DNA from: Natribaculum luteum
GTDB taxonomy: Archaea; Halobacteriota; Halobacteria; Halobacteriales; Natrialbaceae
NCBI RefSeq assembly: GCF_023008545.1
Contig: NZ_CP095397.1
Location: 1,364,001-1,428,000, forward strand
Length of the DNA: 64,000 nucleotides
Reading direction: 5' to 3'
Below the pieces are notes generated by a model that saw nothing but the letters and a program-made list of their open reading frames with translations, had not been told where the DNA came from and made no database searches. This document shows, piece by piece, positions 54,237-63,465 of the stretch; the first letter of the stretch is position 1; every line of letters starts with the position of its first letter. The position numbers and the translations under genes are program-made.

Positions 54237-54602
54237 AACTCCCATCAATGCCCCATGTTGGCGTGACTCTATGTCTCTAACAACACATAAAATAGTTATC
54301 GGGGAGGTACAGATCTTGAATACCTAATTTCAAGTGATGAACTTCCTGTTGGTTTACTCGAGTTCAAGGGGAGAACAAACGATTAAGGGCCGATACATGC
54401 TATCGTCTACCAATATGTTGTCCGATTCTGCTTCCGGCGTCTCGACCGGCCGAGACCGCCGGAAGTCTGCAGCCGGCCGCCGACCCGTCGATCCGTCGGC
54501 CAGGATCTCGTCGGCCGGTCGTCATCGAGCCTGCACGCACTCACCCGATGCACTGCTCGTCCGTCGCGAACCGTCACGTCGAGACCGGCGAGGTGGCCGA
54601 GC
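54237..54602. other. A+T-richer intergenic region without a supported gene
   Basis: This 366-nt space between divergent genes holds a CTATTTTATG stretch (minus-strand TATA candidate, 54285-54294) and an AACGATTAAGGG motif at 54378-54389; the right part is GC-rich with short inverted repeats around GCCGGCC. No open frame here has haloarchaeal character. Confidence 0.5.
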
Positions 54603-55247
54603 GTGAGTCTGATCGCGATCGTCGACATCGCACACCCCGACCTCGCGTTGACGCCGACGATCCGCGCGTGCCCGGACGTGTCTATCGAAGCCGTCTCACA
54701 CAGCACGACGGATCCCGAGACGGGAATGTTCTTCTTCCTCGTCGAGGGTGCAGACGAGACGTTCGACGAGGCCCTCGAGCGAGACCACACGGTCGCAGCG
54801 TGGTCGCTCGTCGACGACCTCGGTTCGACGCGCCTCTACCGCCTCCAGCACACGGAGGGGACGAAACTCGTCTCGCCGAAGACCACAGAACTCGGTGGCC
54901 TGCTGCTGCGAGCCGAGAGCAACGACCGCGGCTGGACCGTCCGACTCCACCTCCCCGATCGAGAGGAACTCGCGACGCTGTGGGAGTACTGCGAGCACGA
55001 AGGCATCTCCTTCGAACTCTACCGGATGTTCCGTCGCGAGGAGTGGTCTGAGGGCATCTCGCCGGAACTGACCGACGAACAGCGCGTCGCACTGGTGACC
55101 GCTTACGAGGAGGGCTACTTCGAGGAGCCGCGTGAAACCTCTCTCGAGGAACTCGCCGACGTGCTCGACATCTCGCCGACGGCCGTCGGCGGCCGAATCC
55201 GTCGTGGTACCGGGCAGCTCGTCTCGACGACGTTGTTAGAGGAGTGA
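54603..55247 (+). CDS. Bacterio-opsin activator-type HTH regulator
   Basis: A 214-residue regulator with an N-terminal sensor-like region (VDIAHPDLALTPTIRACPDV) and a C-terminal HTH_10 domain: LTDEQRVALVTAYEEGYFEE then TSLEELADVLDISPTAVGGR. Such proteins control nearby metabolic genes in haloarchaea. The GTG at 54603 gives MSLIAIVDIAH. Its position next to the betaine-type genes makes it the best candidate regulator. Confidence 0.85.
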   Translation: MSLIAIVDIAHPDLALTPTIRACPDVSIEAVSHSTTDPETGMFFFLVEGADETFDEALERDHTVAAWSLVDDLGSTRLYRLQHTEGTKLVSPKTTELGGLLLRAESNDRGWTVRLHLPDREELATLWEYCEHEGISFELYRMFRREEWSEGISPELTDEQRVALVTAYEEGYFEEPRETSLEELADVLDISPTAVGGRIRRGTGQLVSTTLLEE

Positions 55248-55260
55248 TTTCCTGGAGCGG

Positions 55261-55617
55261 TCAAAACGCGGCGAGGTGGTCGTGGCGCGGCTCGTATAGC
55301 GCCCCGGTCATTCGCACCTCGTGGATCTCCTCGAGCGTCTCGCCGACGGAGCGGCCTCGCCTGGCCATCGCCGCGGCGACGACGCCGATCGGGACGCCCT
55401 CCTCGTACTCCGCCTCGAGTTCGGCGACGACCATCTCGAGGTCGTCCGTGTCCGGGACGTCGCCGTCGACGTCGGCTCGAGTCACCTCGACGTCGTGTCC
55501 GGTGTGGCGGTGGTGTCGCCGGTAGAACGCGACGATCTCGTTCGCACTTGCCGTCTCCCGGTCGACGCCACATGCCGTGCACGTGGCGGCGAACGGCGTC
55601 TGTCGTTGCTGGCTCAT
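55261..55617 (-). CDS. Zinc-motif and winged-helix protein in Rieske operon
   Basis: A 118-residue protein starting 9 nt after the Rieske gene's stop, so very likely its co-transcribed partner. Residues 13-17 are CTACG, with a His-rich patch (YRRHHRHTGHD) that could complete a metal site. Residues about 72-118 (EGVPIGVVAAAMARRGRSVG ... LYEPRHDHLAAF) resemble the C-terminal winged helix of archaeal MCM proteins. It could be a metal- or redox-sensing DNA-binding protein. Unknown otherwise. Confidence 0.72.
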   Translation of the reverse strand: MSQQRQTPFAATCTACGVDRETASANEIVAFYRRHHRHTGHDVEVTRADVDGDVPDTDDLEMVVAELEAEYEEGVPIGVVAAAMARRGRSVGETLEEIHEVRMTGALYEPRHDHLAAF

Positions 55618-55626
55618 GCGTTCGAC

Positions 55627-56778
55627 TCAGGCCTCGTAGGCCTCCTGTGCGAGGAGGTGGAACTTGTGGACGGTGTGCTCGTTGGGGCCAAGTTGCGCCT
55701 GTGCGAGCGCGCCGGATTTGAGCCCGCGGTACTGGCGCTCGACCAGCTCGAAGTCCTCCTCCTGGAGCTGGCGGCTCGTTCGGACGAACTCCGCTTCTTC
55801 CTCGCTCAGCTCGGAATCTTTGAAGTAGTAGTCTGCGACGAGCTGGAACCGTTCCTCGTCGATCGGGTCGATGAGGTAGGTCCCGTAGCCGTCGGCTGTC
55901 CCGTACATGTTGACCGTGAAGTTCGGCCACAGATAGTAGAACTTCGCCTCGTGTTCGTCGTGGATGCGCATCTCGTCGTCGACGTCCTCGGCGTGCGTGT
56001 AGTGTAACACCCAGTGGTAGTCGTTGACCTCGAGTTCGGATTCGTCGAGGGCGATGCCCGTGATCCAGTCCTGGTGGTTCGCCTGACAGTGGTCACACTC
56101 GGAGTAGTTCCCACCGAAGGTCTTCCAGTTGCACTCGACTTCCGAGACGATTCGACGAGCGAGCTGGTACTCCTCGAGTGGCAACGCCTCGAGTTCGGCT
56201 TTCATCTTCCCGGCCTGCTCGTCGAGGCTCATCGGCTCCTCGGCGAAGTTGACGAAGACGAACGGCCCGATTCGGTCGCTGCGGACTTCCATGAGCGCGT
56301 TCTCCCCGGCGTCGAGTTCGGCGACGTCCTCGTCCTCGAGGTCCGGGTTCAGCCGTGCGTCCTCGAAGCTCGCGGGCGTACTCGTGAGCGAGCCGTCGAG
56401 GTCGTACGTCCAGAGGTGGTACGGACACCGGATGCGCCGTGCGTTGTCGGGGTCGGTCATCGGCGTCTCGTCGACCATCGCCGAACCGCGGTGGGCACAG
56501 ACGTTGTAGAACGCCCGCACTTCGTCGTCGTGGTTGCGGACGACGATGATCTCGCGGTCGCCGATCGTCCGGGTGTAGTAATCGCCCACCTCGGGGATGC
56601 AGTTTGCGTGGCCAGCGTAGATCCAGTACTGGCCGAACACCTTCTCTTTCTCCATCTCGTAGACGTCAGGATCGGTGAAGTATCTCGCCGGCAGCGCGTT
56701 CGTCTCGTCGGTGATGTCCGGGCTGACGCGTTCTACCTCGTCGAGACCGTCGTTCCACCTGGTCATGCTGTATGCCAT
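55627..56778 (-). CDS. Rieske oxygenase, glycine betaine demethylase-like
   Basis: A 383-residue ring-hydroxylating-type oxygenase alpha subunit. Rieske motif CAHRGSAMV ... CPYHLWTYDLDGS (residues 91-118), mononuclear iron site NYSECDHCQANH. The E-C-x-H-C form of the iron site is typical of GbcA/stachydrine demethylase-type N-demethylases rather than aromatic dioxygenases. It would convert glycine betaine to dimethylglycine with a reductase partner that is not in the window. TATA CACTTATAGG lies upstream. It is divergent from the sarcosine-oxidase-like gene. Confidence 0.85.
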   Translation of the reverse strand: MAYSMTRWNDGLDEVERVSPDITDETNALPARYFTDPDVYEMEKEKVFGQYWIYAGHANCIPEVGDYYTRTIGDREIIVVRNHDDEVRAFYNVCAHRGSAMVDETPMTDPDNARRIRCPYHLWTYDLDGSLTSTPASFEDARLNPDLEDEDVAELDAGENALMEVRSDRIGPFVFVNFAEEPMSLDEQAGKMKAELEALPLEEYQLARRIVSEVECNWKTFGGNYSECDHCQANHQDWITGIALDESELEVNDYHWVLHYTHAEDVDDEMRIHDEHEAKFYYLWPNFTVNMYGTADGYGTYLIDPIDEERFQLVADYYFKDSELSEEEAEFVRTSRQLQEEDFELVERQYRGLKSGALAQAQLGPNEHTVHKFHLLAQEAYEA

Positions 56779-56818
56779 GGCATGGCGTAACGTCCAATAA
56801 GGGTTGATCGCAGGTAGT

Positions 56819-56833
56819 TCGCACCTATAAGTG
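56819..56833 (-). promoter_or_regulatory. Promoter core of the Rieske gene
   Basis: Minus strand CACTTATAGGTGCGA, about 43-55 nt before the ATG at 56778. The part TTATAGGTGCGA matches the promoter of the divergent gene except at one position. Confidence 0.5.
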
Positions 56834-56927
56834 ACGGCGGGCGCTCACGATCCAGCCGAAATGCTCGAACGCCTCGTTTCGCCACCGGCGCTCCGGTGTG
56901 TAGCGAACGGAGCGTCGTTCATCATTA

Positions 56928-56940
56928 TTTATAGGTCCGA
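56928..56940 (+). promoter_or_regulatory. Promoter core of the sarcosine-oxidase-like gene
   Basis: TTTATAGGTCCGA on the plus strand, about 50-62 nt before the ATG at 56990. Confidence 0.5.
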
Positions 56941-56989
56941 CGTGAGACATACTAACTATCAAGATCCCCGTCGTCGAATCGGCCAGCAC

Positions 56990-58144
56990 ATGACCGAGAC
57001 TGGAGATCGATACGACGTCGTCGTGATCGGCGTCGGCGGGATGGGCAGCGCGACGACCTACCACCTCGCACGGCGGGGCCTCGACGTGCTGGGACTCGAG
57101 CGATACGATATTCCCCACACCATGGGCTCGTCCCACGGGATCACGCGAATCATCCGCCGGGCGTACTACGAACACCCCTCCTACATCCCGCTCGTCGAGC
57201 GCGCGTACGACCTCTGGGACGACCTCGCCGCCGAGACCGGTCGTGACGTCATCCACCGCACGGGGTCGATCGACGCCGGCCCCGAAGGGAACGTCGTCTT
57301 CGAAGGGTCGCGCCGCTCCTGTGAGCAACACGACATCCCCCACGAGGTGCTCACGAGCGAGGAAGTGACCGAGCGCTTCCCGGGCTACCAGCTTCCAGAA
57401 GAGCACATGGCGGTCTACCAGCCCGACGGCGGCTTCGTCGTCCCGGAGCAGGCGATCGTCGGCCACGTCGAGGCGGCCCAGGCCGCAGGCGCAGACGTTC
57501 ACGGACGCGAGCAGGTCCACGACTGGACGGAGACGCCCGACGGCGGCGTCCGCGTCGAGACCGACCGGGGCACGTACGAGGCCGACCGGCTGGTGCTCGC
57601 GGCCGGCGCGTGGAACTACAAACTCGCCGACGCACTCGAGGGGCTGGCCGTCCCGGAGCGACAGGTGCTCGGCTGGTTCCAGCCGGAGACGCCCTCGACG
57701 TTCGAACCCGAGAACTTCCCCGTCTGGAACCTGCGCGTCCCCGAGGGCCGCTTCTACGGACTGCCGATCTACGACGTCCCGGGGATGAAACTCGGCAAGT
57801 ACCACCACCGCGACGAGCAGGTGGACCCGGACGACTACGAGACCGACCCCCAGCCCGAGGACGAACAGTTGCTGCGGGAGGTTACGGAAAACTACTTCCC
57901 CGAGGCCGCCGGCCCGACGATGCGACTGGCGACCTGTATGTTCACCAACTCCCCGGACGAACACTTCATCCTCGATACCCTCCCCGACCACCCACAGGTC
58001 GCCGTCGGTGCCGGTTTCTCCGGCCACGGCTTCAAGTTCGCCAGCGTGATCGGCGAGATCCTGGCCGACCTCGCCGCCGACGGCGACACCGATCACCCGA
58101 TCGAGATGTTCCGACTCGAGCGGTTCGACGACGGTCCAGAGTAG
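56990..58144 (+). CDS. Sarcosine oxidase / N-methylamino acid oxidase-like
   Basis: A 384-residue flavoprotein of the monomeric sarcosine oxidase/SolA family. FAD-binding motif VVVIGVGGMGSATTYHLARR (about residues 9-28), GSSHGITRIIRRAYYEHPSY (family signature), and CMFTNSPDEHFILD, in which Cys316 is in the place of the covalent-flavin Cys of monomeric sarcosine oxidase. It would oxidise sarcosine to glycine and formaldehyde; N-methyltryptophan or other N-methyl amino acids are alternatives. Context favours sarcosine. Confidence 0.88.
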   Translation: MTETGDRYDVVVIGVGGMGSATTYHLARRGLDVLGLERYDIPHTMGSSHGITRIIRRAYYEHPSYIPLVERAYDLWDDLAAETGRDVIHRTGSIDAGPEGNVVFEGSRRSCEQHDIPHEVLTSEEVTERFPGYQLPEEHMAVYQPDGGFVVPEQAIVGHVEAAQAAGADVHGREQVHDWTETPDGGVRVETDRGTYEADRLVLAAGAWNYKLADALEGLAVPERQVLGWFQPETPSTFEPENFPVWNLRVPEGRFYGLPIYDVPGMKLGKYHHRDEQVDPDDYETDPQPEDEQLLREVTENYFPEAAGPTMRLATCMFTNSPDEHFILDTLPDHPQVAVGAGFSGHGFKFASVIGEILADLAADGDTDHPIEMFRLERFDDGPE

Positions 58145-58191
58145 TCGCGAAACGCGGGTACTCTCGCGGACTTCTCCGACGCTCTCGCTCG

Positions 58192-58641
58192 CTACTCGCT
58201 TCCCCGGTCGCCCAGGACGCGCTCCTCGGGCGTCGGCCGCCCCGGGTGGATGCCGTAGCTCGCGAACAAGTAGAGCACCGTGACAGTGACTGCACACAGG
58301 GCCGCCGCCCCGGCGACCGCCTCGAGCGCGGCGACGGCAGGCCCGGAGAACGCGTCGCCGACCGCCGCGGCACTCTCGTTCGAGGGTGCCGTCGCGAGGC
58401 CGTACGGGAGGAAGGCGGCGAACGCGAGTATCCACCACCGCCTCGTGGCGCGGCGGAGGGTATCGACGGGCCAGTCGCTGACGGAACTGGCGATGCCGAA
58501 GAGGCCAGCGACGACCAGCAAGAGCGCAGGAATCGTTCGGAGGGTGGGAGCAAAGCCGTCGTTAACTGTGACGCCGAGTGCGACGACCCCAGCAGAAACC
58601 GCCAGGAGGAGCGTCGACAATGCGGGGAATCTGTGACGCAC
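58192..58641 (-). CDS. Small membrane protein, unknown function
   Basis: A 149-residue protein with four hydrophobic segments (residues 9-27, 37-53, 68-86 and 103-127). No signature is recognised. A GTG start at 58641 begins MRHRFPALSTLLLAV. It is convergent with the oxidase. Confidence 0.62.
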   Translation of the reverse strand: MRHRFPALSTLLLAVSAGVVALGVTVNDGFAPTLRTIPALLLVVAGLFGIASSVSDWPVDTLRRATRRWWILAFAAFLPYGLATAPSNESAAAVGDAFSGPAVAALEAVAGAAALCAVTVTVLYLFASYGIHPGRPTPEERVLGDRGSE

Positions 58642-58854
58642 GGTAATCCTGGTTACGCTGGATCGTACAAAACTCTCGCGAACCGCCGAACCGTCACTTT
58701 CGGTGAAGAAACGGTTCGCTGACCTCCCTCGCCGAACAACAAAGAACGTATTACCGGCGCGGACGAGACGAACGTGAGAACGAATGCGACTGGTCTCCGA
58801 ACGAACCGGCCGTGCGTACCGACGGACGCGCCGGTCACACCCTCTGCTGGACAG

Positions 58855-59274
58855 ATGAAACTGCTACGCCACCTCTGGAAACGTCACGTCTCGGGCCGTC
58901 CCGATCAGTACCAGGCGTACGTCTCCTTCCCGGCACAGGCTGACCGACCACCGGTCGGCGAGGTCCACGATCGGATCGAAGAACTGGAGTTCGCCTTCGA
59001 GGGTCGACTCGACGTCTACGCTCGAGTGGGGGCCCTCGCGGTCGTCACCGACCGCGTCCCGGCCGAGCACTTCGACCCGGAAGCGTTCGAGGCGATCCTC
59101 GAGCGAATCGAGGACGCATACGCCGAGACGCATCGACTCGCGCGGCTGGAAAAGTGGCGACGGATCGACGGTCGGCTCGTCAAGTCGTACGTCGTCGTTC
59201 CGGTCAAACCGCTATTTCCGCGCGACCGGACCGATCAGTCGGAGCAACTCGCGTCTCCGGCCGAGGCCGAGTGA
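58855..59274 (+). CDS. Conserved hypothetical protein
   Basis: A 139-residue soluble protein: KLLRHLWKRHVSGRPDQYQA, a beta-rich middle and an amphipathic helix FEAILERIEDAYAETHRLAR. No domain recognised. The ATG at 58855 is preferred over the arginine-rich extension from 58774. It is convergent with the channel-like gene. Confidence 0.6.
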   Translation: MKLLRHLWKRHVSGRPDQYQAYVSFPAQADRPPVGEVHDRIEELEFAFEGRLDVYARVGALAVVTDRVPAEHFDPEAFEAILERIEDAYAETHRLARLEKWRRIDGRLVKSYVVVPVKPLFPRDRTDQSEQLASPAEAE

Positions 59275-59289
59275 CCGGTCGAAGCGGCT

Positions 59290-60096
59290 TCAGTCGTCTT
59301 CTGCGCCCGGTCCGGGGCCGGGTTCGGAGCCGGGCTCCCGGTCGCGACCGGGCGATTCGCTGCCGGTGGGGCTCTCGCTTCGCGGACTGCTCTCGGTCGG
59401 CGTGATCGAACTCGTGCGACCCATCCACCGGTCGATGTTGTCGGCGACGTAGTCTTTGCCGCCCCAGCCGAAGGCGACGCCAGCGCCGATGGCTACGGCG
59501 GCCGCCAGTCCCCACGCGAGCGCTCGAGCGAAGACGTACAGGATGCCGACGTCGATGCCCATCGTGTCGAGACCGATGACGATCGCCGTGAAGTAGAGGA
59601 ATATCCTCGCGCCGTTGGCGAACCAGTTCGTGTACGCCATCTCCGTCGCAGCCCGGGTTCGCTCGATGACGTCACCGATGAAGTCGGCGACGACGAACCC
59701 GAGGACGATGACGAGCAGGCCAGCGACGAACGCCGGCAGGTACGAGACTGCCGTCGAGATCCACTCCGAGAGGGTCGGGATCGCCAGGGCGTTCGCGGCC
59801 GCCAGGATGGCGAGCGCGTAGACGAACCACTTCGCCAGCTTTCCGAACGCGCCGGAGACGGCCCGTTCGGTTCCGCCGAGCATTCGTCCGAGCGGCGTCT
59901 CGAGGACCATCCGGTCGAGTTCGACGCCGTCGGCGATCCGTCGGACGACCCCTGCGGCGAGGCGACCGATGATCCAGCCGATGAGGAGGATGACTACTGC
60001 CCCGATCAGCCGTGGCAGGAACGTGACCAACTCGGCCACAGGATCCTGCAACCACTCGGGAACCTGCACCTGTTGAGCGGGTTGAAGTCGTACCAT
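59290..60096 (-). CDS. Mechanosensitive channel-like membrane protein
   Basis: A 268-residue protein with four or five membrane segments in repeated TM-helix units (LPRLIGAVVILLIGWIIGRL, LPAFVAGLLVIVLGFVVADFIG), the pattern of the TM_helix group related to MscS. The MscS cytoplasmic domain is missing, replaced by a Ser/Pro/Glu-rich tail. It could sense or relieve osmotic pressure, fitting its place among osmolyte-catabolic genes. Confidence 0.75.
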   Translation of the reverse strand: MVRLQPAQQVQVPEWLQDPVAELVTFLPRLIGAVVILLIGWIIGRLAAGVVRRIADGVELDRMVLETPLGRMLGGTERAVSGAFGKLAKWFVYALAILAAANALAIPTLSEWISTAVSYLPAFVAGLLVIVLGFVVADFIGDVIERTRAATEMAYTNWFANGARIFLYFTAIVIGLDTMGIDVGILYVFARALAWGLAAAVAIGAGVAFGWGGKDYVADNIDRWMGRTSSITPTESSPRSESPTGSESPGRDREPGSEPGPGPGAEDD

Positions 60097-60950
60097 GCAC
60101 GTCGTGGTCGCCGTTTTCCGCTCTTCGGGTTTGTGCAGGCACTCTCAGGGTTGGAAAAAACAGTCAGACAACATAGCCGACACGACGAGTAAAGACTCTA
60201 TTACGACGAACTGTACGACGTACGGACAGTGACGATCTGGCACCGAACCGAAACGCTGTCGGCGCGCGAACGAACGTGAGTATCGTCGAGACTACAGGGC
60301 TGGACGCCGATAACAGTTTATTGGCGGTGGGTCGCGAACGCGGCGACGGAGCCCCGCTCGAGTTCGACGACTCGGATCGCCTCCGATCGACCGAACGTCT
60401 CAGTTTTCGCTCACTGTCCACGTGGGAATACGATACGAGATCGTTCGACGACCCTCGTTGGCCGTTTGCGACCTCTCTCGATCGTCGATCGACGGTTCGA
60501 ACCCGGACGAGGCCACCTCCGCCGAGAGCCCCCGCCGATTGTGGTACGACGGTTCGCATGCCGCCCAAGCGTCGCACGACGGCATCGAAGTGCGAACGTC
60601 GTGCGAGACCGTCGTCGATTCCGACGGTTCCAGTAACAAGCTATTACCGGCACTCCACGCCCATCTCTCGAGCCCGAGATAGACGTCCTGACCGACGTCG
60701 CCTGATACTACTGGACGACGGTGAGTACACACCCGATCGCGACTCGAGTGTGTCGCCGCCGGCGACGGCGGCTCGTGTACGGGCGGTGTGTGATCCGTGT
60801 CGTCTGGCGGTATGAATCCGAGCTCCGGCGTCGAGAAGACATGACCTCGTTCTCGAGTGCAGACCGTTCCTGTCGCGTCGCCGGCTGTTATACGGCACAG
60901 ATTATACACCCTGATAGCTATGCGGGAACGGGTGGCAGTGTCCATGTCAC
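60097..60950. other. Long intergenic region with repeat copy E
   Basis: About 850 nt between divergent genes. It contains copy E of the dispersed inverted repeat (60705-60813), a TATA-like GATTATACACC at 60899-60909 upstream of the dehydrogenase gene, and an ATAAC AGTTTATTGG stretch near 60310. Open frames through it are arginine/serine-rich and lack haloarchaeal character. Confidence 0.6.
60705..60813. repeat. Dispersed inverted-repeat element, copy E
   Basis: Left arm ATACTACTGGACGAC (60705-60719), right arm GTCGTCTGGCGGTAT (60799-60813); interior hairpin GTCGCC-GCC-GGCGAC matches the internal hairpin of copy B. The edge TGATACTACTGGAC is identical to the ends of copies B and D. Confidence 0.78.
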
Positions 60951-63461
60951 ATGAGTACAGGGAACACGATACCAGAGAGCGCAGGAACCGTCATCGTCGG
61001 TGCGGGCTGTGTCGGCTGTAGCGCCGCCTACCACCTCACCGAACTCGGTCGCGAGGACGTCGTCGTCGTCGATCAGGGGCCGCTGTTCGAGACCGGCGGC
61101 TCCACCTCGCACGCACCCGGGCTGGTGTTTCAGACCACCGGCGGCAAGCTGATGACGCGGATGGCGTCGTACACCCGCGACCTCTACTCGGACCTCGACG
61201 GCTTTCGAACCTGTGGCGGGATCGAGGTCGCCGCGACCGACGACCGCTGGGAGTACCTGAAACGAAAGCGCGAGTGGGGCCGATCCTACGGTCTCGAGGG
61301 GGGTCGGCTACTCTCGCCTGCGGAGGTCACAGAGTACGTTCCGCAGGTGAACGAGGACGCCATCCACGGCGGTTACTACGTTCCCACCGACGGGAAGGCC
61401 CACGCCGTCGACGCCTCGGCGACGATGGCGGAACGCGCCCGAGAGCGGGGAGCGCGCTTCTTCGGGGAGACGACGGTGACGGACCTCGAGACCAGCGGCG
61501 GCGAGCTCGAGGCCGTCGTCACCGACCGCGGCCGGATCGAGGCCGACGAGGTGCTCGTCGCGACCAACATCTGGGGCCCGCTGTTCGGTGAGATGGTCGA
61601 CGTCGATATCCCGCTCGTGCCCTGTGCCCACCAGTATCTCGTCTCGGACGAACTCGAGGCGCTCGACGGCGCGAGCCAGGAGATCGAACAGCCGATCTTG
61701 CGCCACCAGGACCAGTCGCTTTACTTCCGCCAGCACGGCGAGTCCTACGGCATCGGCTCGTACAACCACGAACCGCTTTTGGTCGATCCCGAGGACATCT
61801 ACGGCCCCGAGAAACTCGAGGATCTCGGCCTCGAGTACCCCTCGCTGCGGGAGTTCACCGAGGAGCACTTCTACGAGAACACCCACCCCGACCACGACCG
61901 GGCGGCCTACGACGCGGCCTGCGAACTCGTTCCCGAACTCCGGGACGCCGAGTTCGAGTCCGCGATCAACGGCATGTTCTGTTTCACGCCCGACGGTATG
62001 CCGATCCTGGGACCCACGGAAGAGATCGACGGCCTCTGGTGGGCGCTTGCGATCTGGGTCACCCAGTCCGGCGGCGCGGGGAACCTCGTCGCCCACTGGA
62101 TGGAAGACGGCGTCCCCCGCCTCGACGGCGAGCGCGTCGACGCGACGCCCGCGCACGTCTCGCGGTTCCAGCCCCACGCGGGGTCGCAGGCGTACACCCG
62201 AGGCCGGGGCGCACAGCAGTACCAGGAGGTCTACCAGCTGATTCACCCGCGCGAACAGCCCCAGGGACAGCGCTCGCTCCGCCGGAGTCCCTTCTACGAC
62301 CGCCAGAAAGAACTCGGTGCGGAGTTCTACGACGCGGGCGGCTGGGAAGTGCCGCAGTGGTACGAGACCAACGAGGCGCTGCTCGAGGAGTACGACGTGC
62401 CCGACAGGCCGGACTGGCTCGACCGCAACTGGTCGAAAGCACAGGGCGTCGAACACCAGGCCGTCCGTGACCGCGTCGCGATGGTCGACATGACCACCTA
62501 CACCGGGATCGAGGTGACCGGCGACGGCGCGACCGACCTCCTCCAGGGACTCCTGACGAACGACGTCGACGTCTCGCCGGGCCGGATTCGCTACGCGGCG
62601 ATGTGCAATGAGGACGGGGGGATCCTCGCCGACGTGACGGTCGCACGGCTCGCGGCCGACCGCTATATGGTGTTTACGGGCGGGGGCAACTCCGCGACGC
62701 TGCACTCGCGGTGGATCCGCGAGCACGCCCCCGACGACGGCTCCGTCTCGGTGACGACCCACGACTCGAGTATGTGCGGGATCGGCGTCTTCGGTCCCGA
62801 GGCGCGAAACGTCCTGTCGTCGCTCGTCGAGGCCGACCTCTCGAACGACGCCTTCCCCTTCTACACCGCCCAGGAGACGTACCTCGAGAGCATCCCAGTG
62901 ACGATGCTCAGGCTCTCCTACGCGGGCGAACTGGGCTGGGAACTGTACGCGCCGATGGAGTACGGCGCACAGCTCTGGGAGGCGATCGAAGACGCCGGCG
63001 AGGAGCACGGAATCGTCCCGATGGGCTGGGCGGCCCTCGACTCGACGAGCATGGAGAAAGGGTTCCGGCTGTGGGGAACCGACGTCACACCCGAGTACGA
63101 TCCCTACGAGGCCGGGATCGGCTTCGCCGTCGACCTCGAGACCGACTTCGTGGGCAAGGAGGCGCTGCTCGAGACTCGCGAGGCGGGGATCGACCGGCAG
63201 ATCACGCCGATCACGCTCGACGAACCCGGGGCCGTCGTCGACGCGGGCCACCCCGTGATGGACGGCGACGACGTGCTCGGCTACGTCGCTCGCGCGGACT
63301 ACGGCTACGCGATCGACGCCGGGATCGCCTACGCCTACCTGCCGGCCGAGTACGCCGAAGCCGGTCGAGCCCTCGAGATCAGCTACGAGAACGAACGTCT
63401 CCCGGCGACGGTGCGGGACGAACCGCTGTTCGATCCCGACCGCGAGAAGATGCTCCGCTGA
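60951..63461 (+). CDS. Dimethylglycine/sarcosine dehydrogenase-like flavoprotein
   Basis: An 836-residue two-domain enzyme. N-terminal FAD oxidoreductase: VIVGAGCVGCSAAYHLTELG and GGSTSHAPGLVFQTTGG, where His54 is in the position flavinylated in dimethylglycine dehydrogenases. The C-terminal half (from about residue 440) is a GcvT/T-protein domain (VRDRVAMVDMTTYTGIEVTG, SYAGELGWELYAP, GWAALDSTSMEKGFRLWG) that binds tetrahydrofolate-type one-carbon carriers. It would demethylate dimethylglycine or sarcosine, passing formaldehyde to folate. Four nt before the next gene. Confidence 0.9.
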   Translation: MSTGNTIPESAGTVIVGAGCVGCSAAYHLTELGREDVVVVDQGPLFETGGSTSHAPGLVFQTTGGKLMTRMASYTRDLYSDLDGFRTCGGIEVAATDDRWEYLKRKREWGRSYGLEGGRLLSPAEVTEYVPQVNEDAIHGGYYVPTDGKAHAVDASATMAERARERGARFFGETTVTDLETSGGELEAVVTDRGRIEADEVLVATNIWGPLFGEMVDVDIPLVPCAHQYLVSDELEALDGASQEIEQPILRHQDQSLYFRQHGESYGIGSYNHEPLLVDPEDIYGPEKLEDLGLEYPSLREFTEEHFYENTHPDHDRAAYDAACELVPELRDAEFESAINGMFCFTPDGMPILGPTEEIDGLWWALAIWVTQSGGAGNLVAHWMEDGVPRLDGERVDATPAHVSRFQPHAGSQAYTRGRGAQQYQEVYQLIHPREQPQGQRSLRRSPFYDRQKELGAEFYDAGGWEVPQWYETNEALLEEYDVPDRPDWLDRNWSKAQGVEHQAVRDRVAMVDMTTYTGIEVTGDGATDLLQGLLTNDVDVSPGRIRYAAMCNEDGGILADVTVARLAADRYMVFTGGGNSATLHSRWIREHAPDDGSVSVTTHDSSMCGIGVFGPEARNVLSSLVEADLSNDAFPFYTAQETYLESIPVTMLRLSYAGELGWELYAPMEYGAQLWEAIEDAGEEHGIVPMGWAALDSTSMEKGFRLWGTDVTPEYDPYEAGIGFAVDLETDFVGKEALLETREAGIDRQITPITLDEPGAVVDAGHPVMDGDDVLGYVARADYGYAIDAGIAYAYLPAEYAEAGRALEISYENERLPATVRDEPLFDPDREKMLR

Positions 63462-63465
63462 CGCC

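Noticed and set aside
60495-60520. A GGTTCGAACCC word resembling a tRNA T arm
   Set aside because: The flanks do not pair as a T stem on either strand and no acceptor or anticodon arm could be built.
60276-60815. Open frames on both strands in the long intergenic region
   Set aside because: Their products are arginine/serine-rich, run into repeat copy E and have no haloarchaeal acidic bias.
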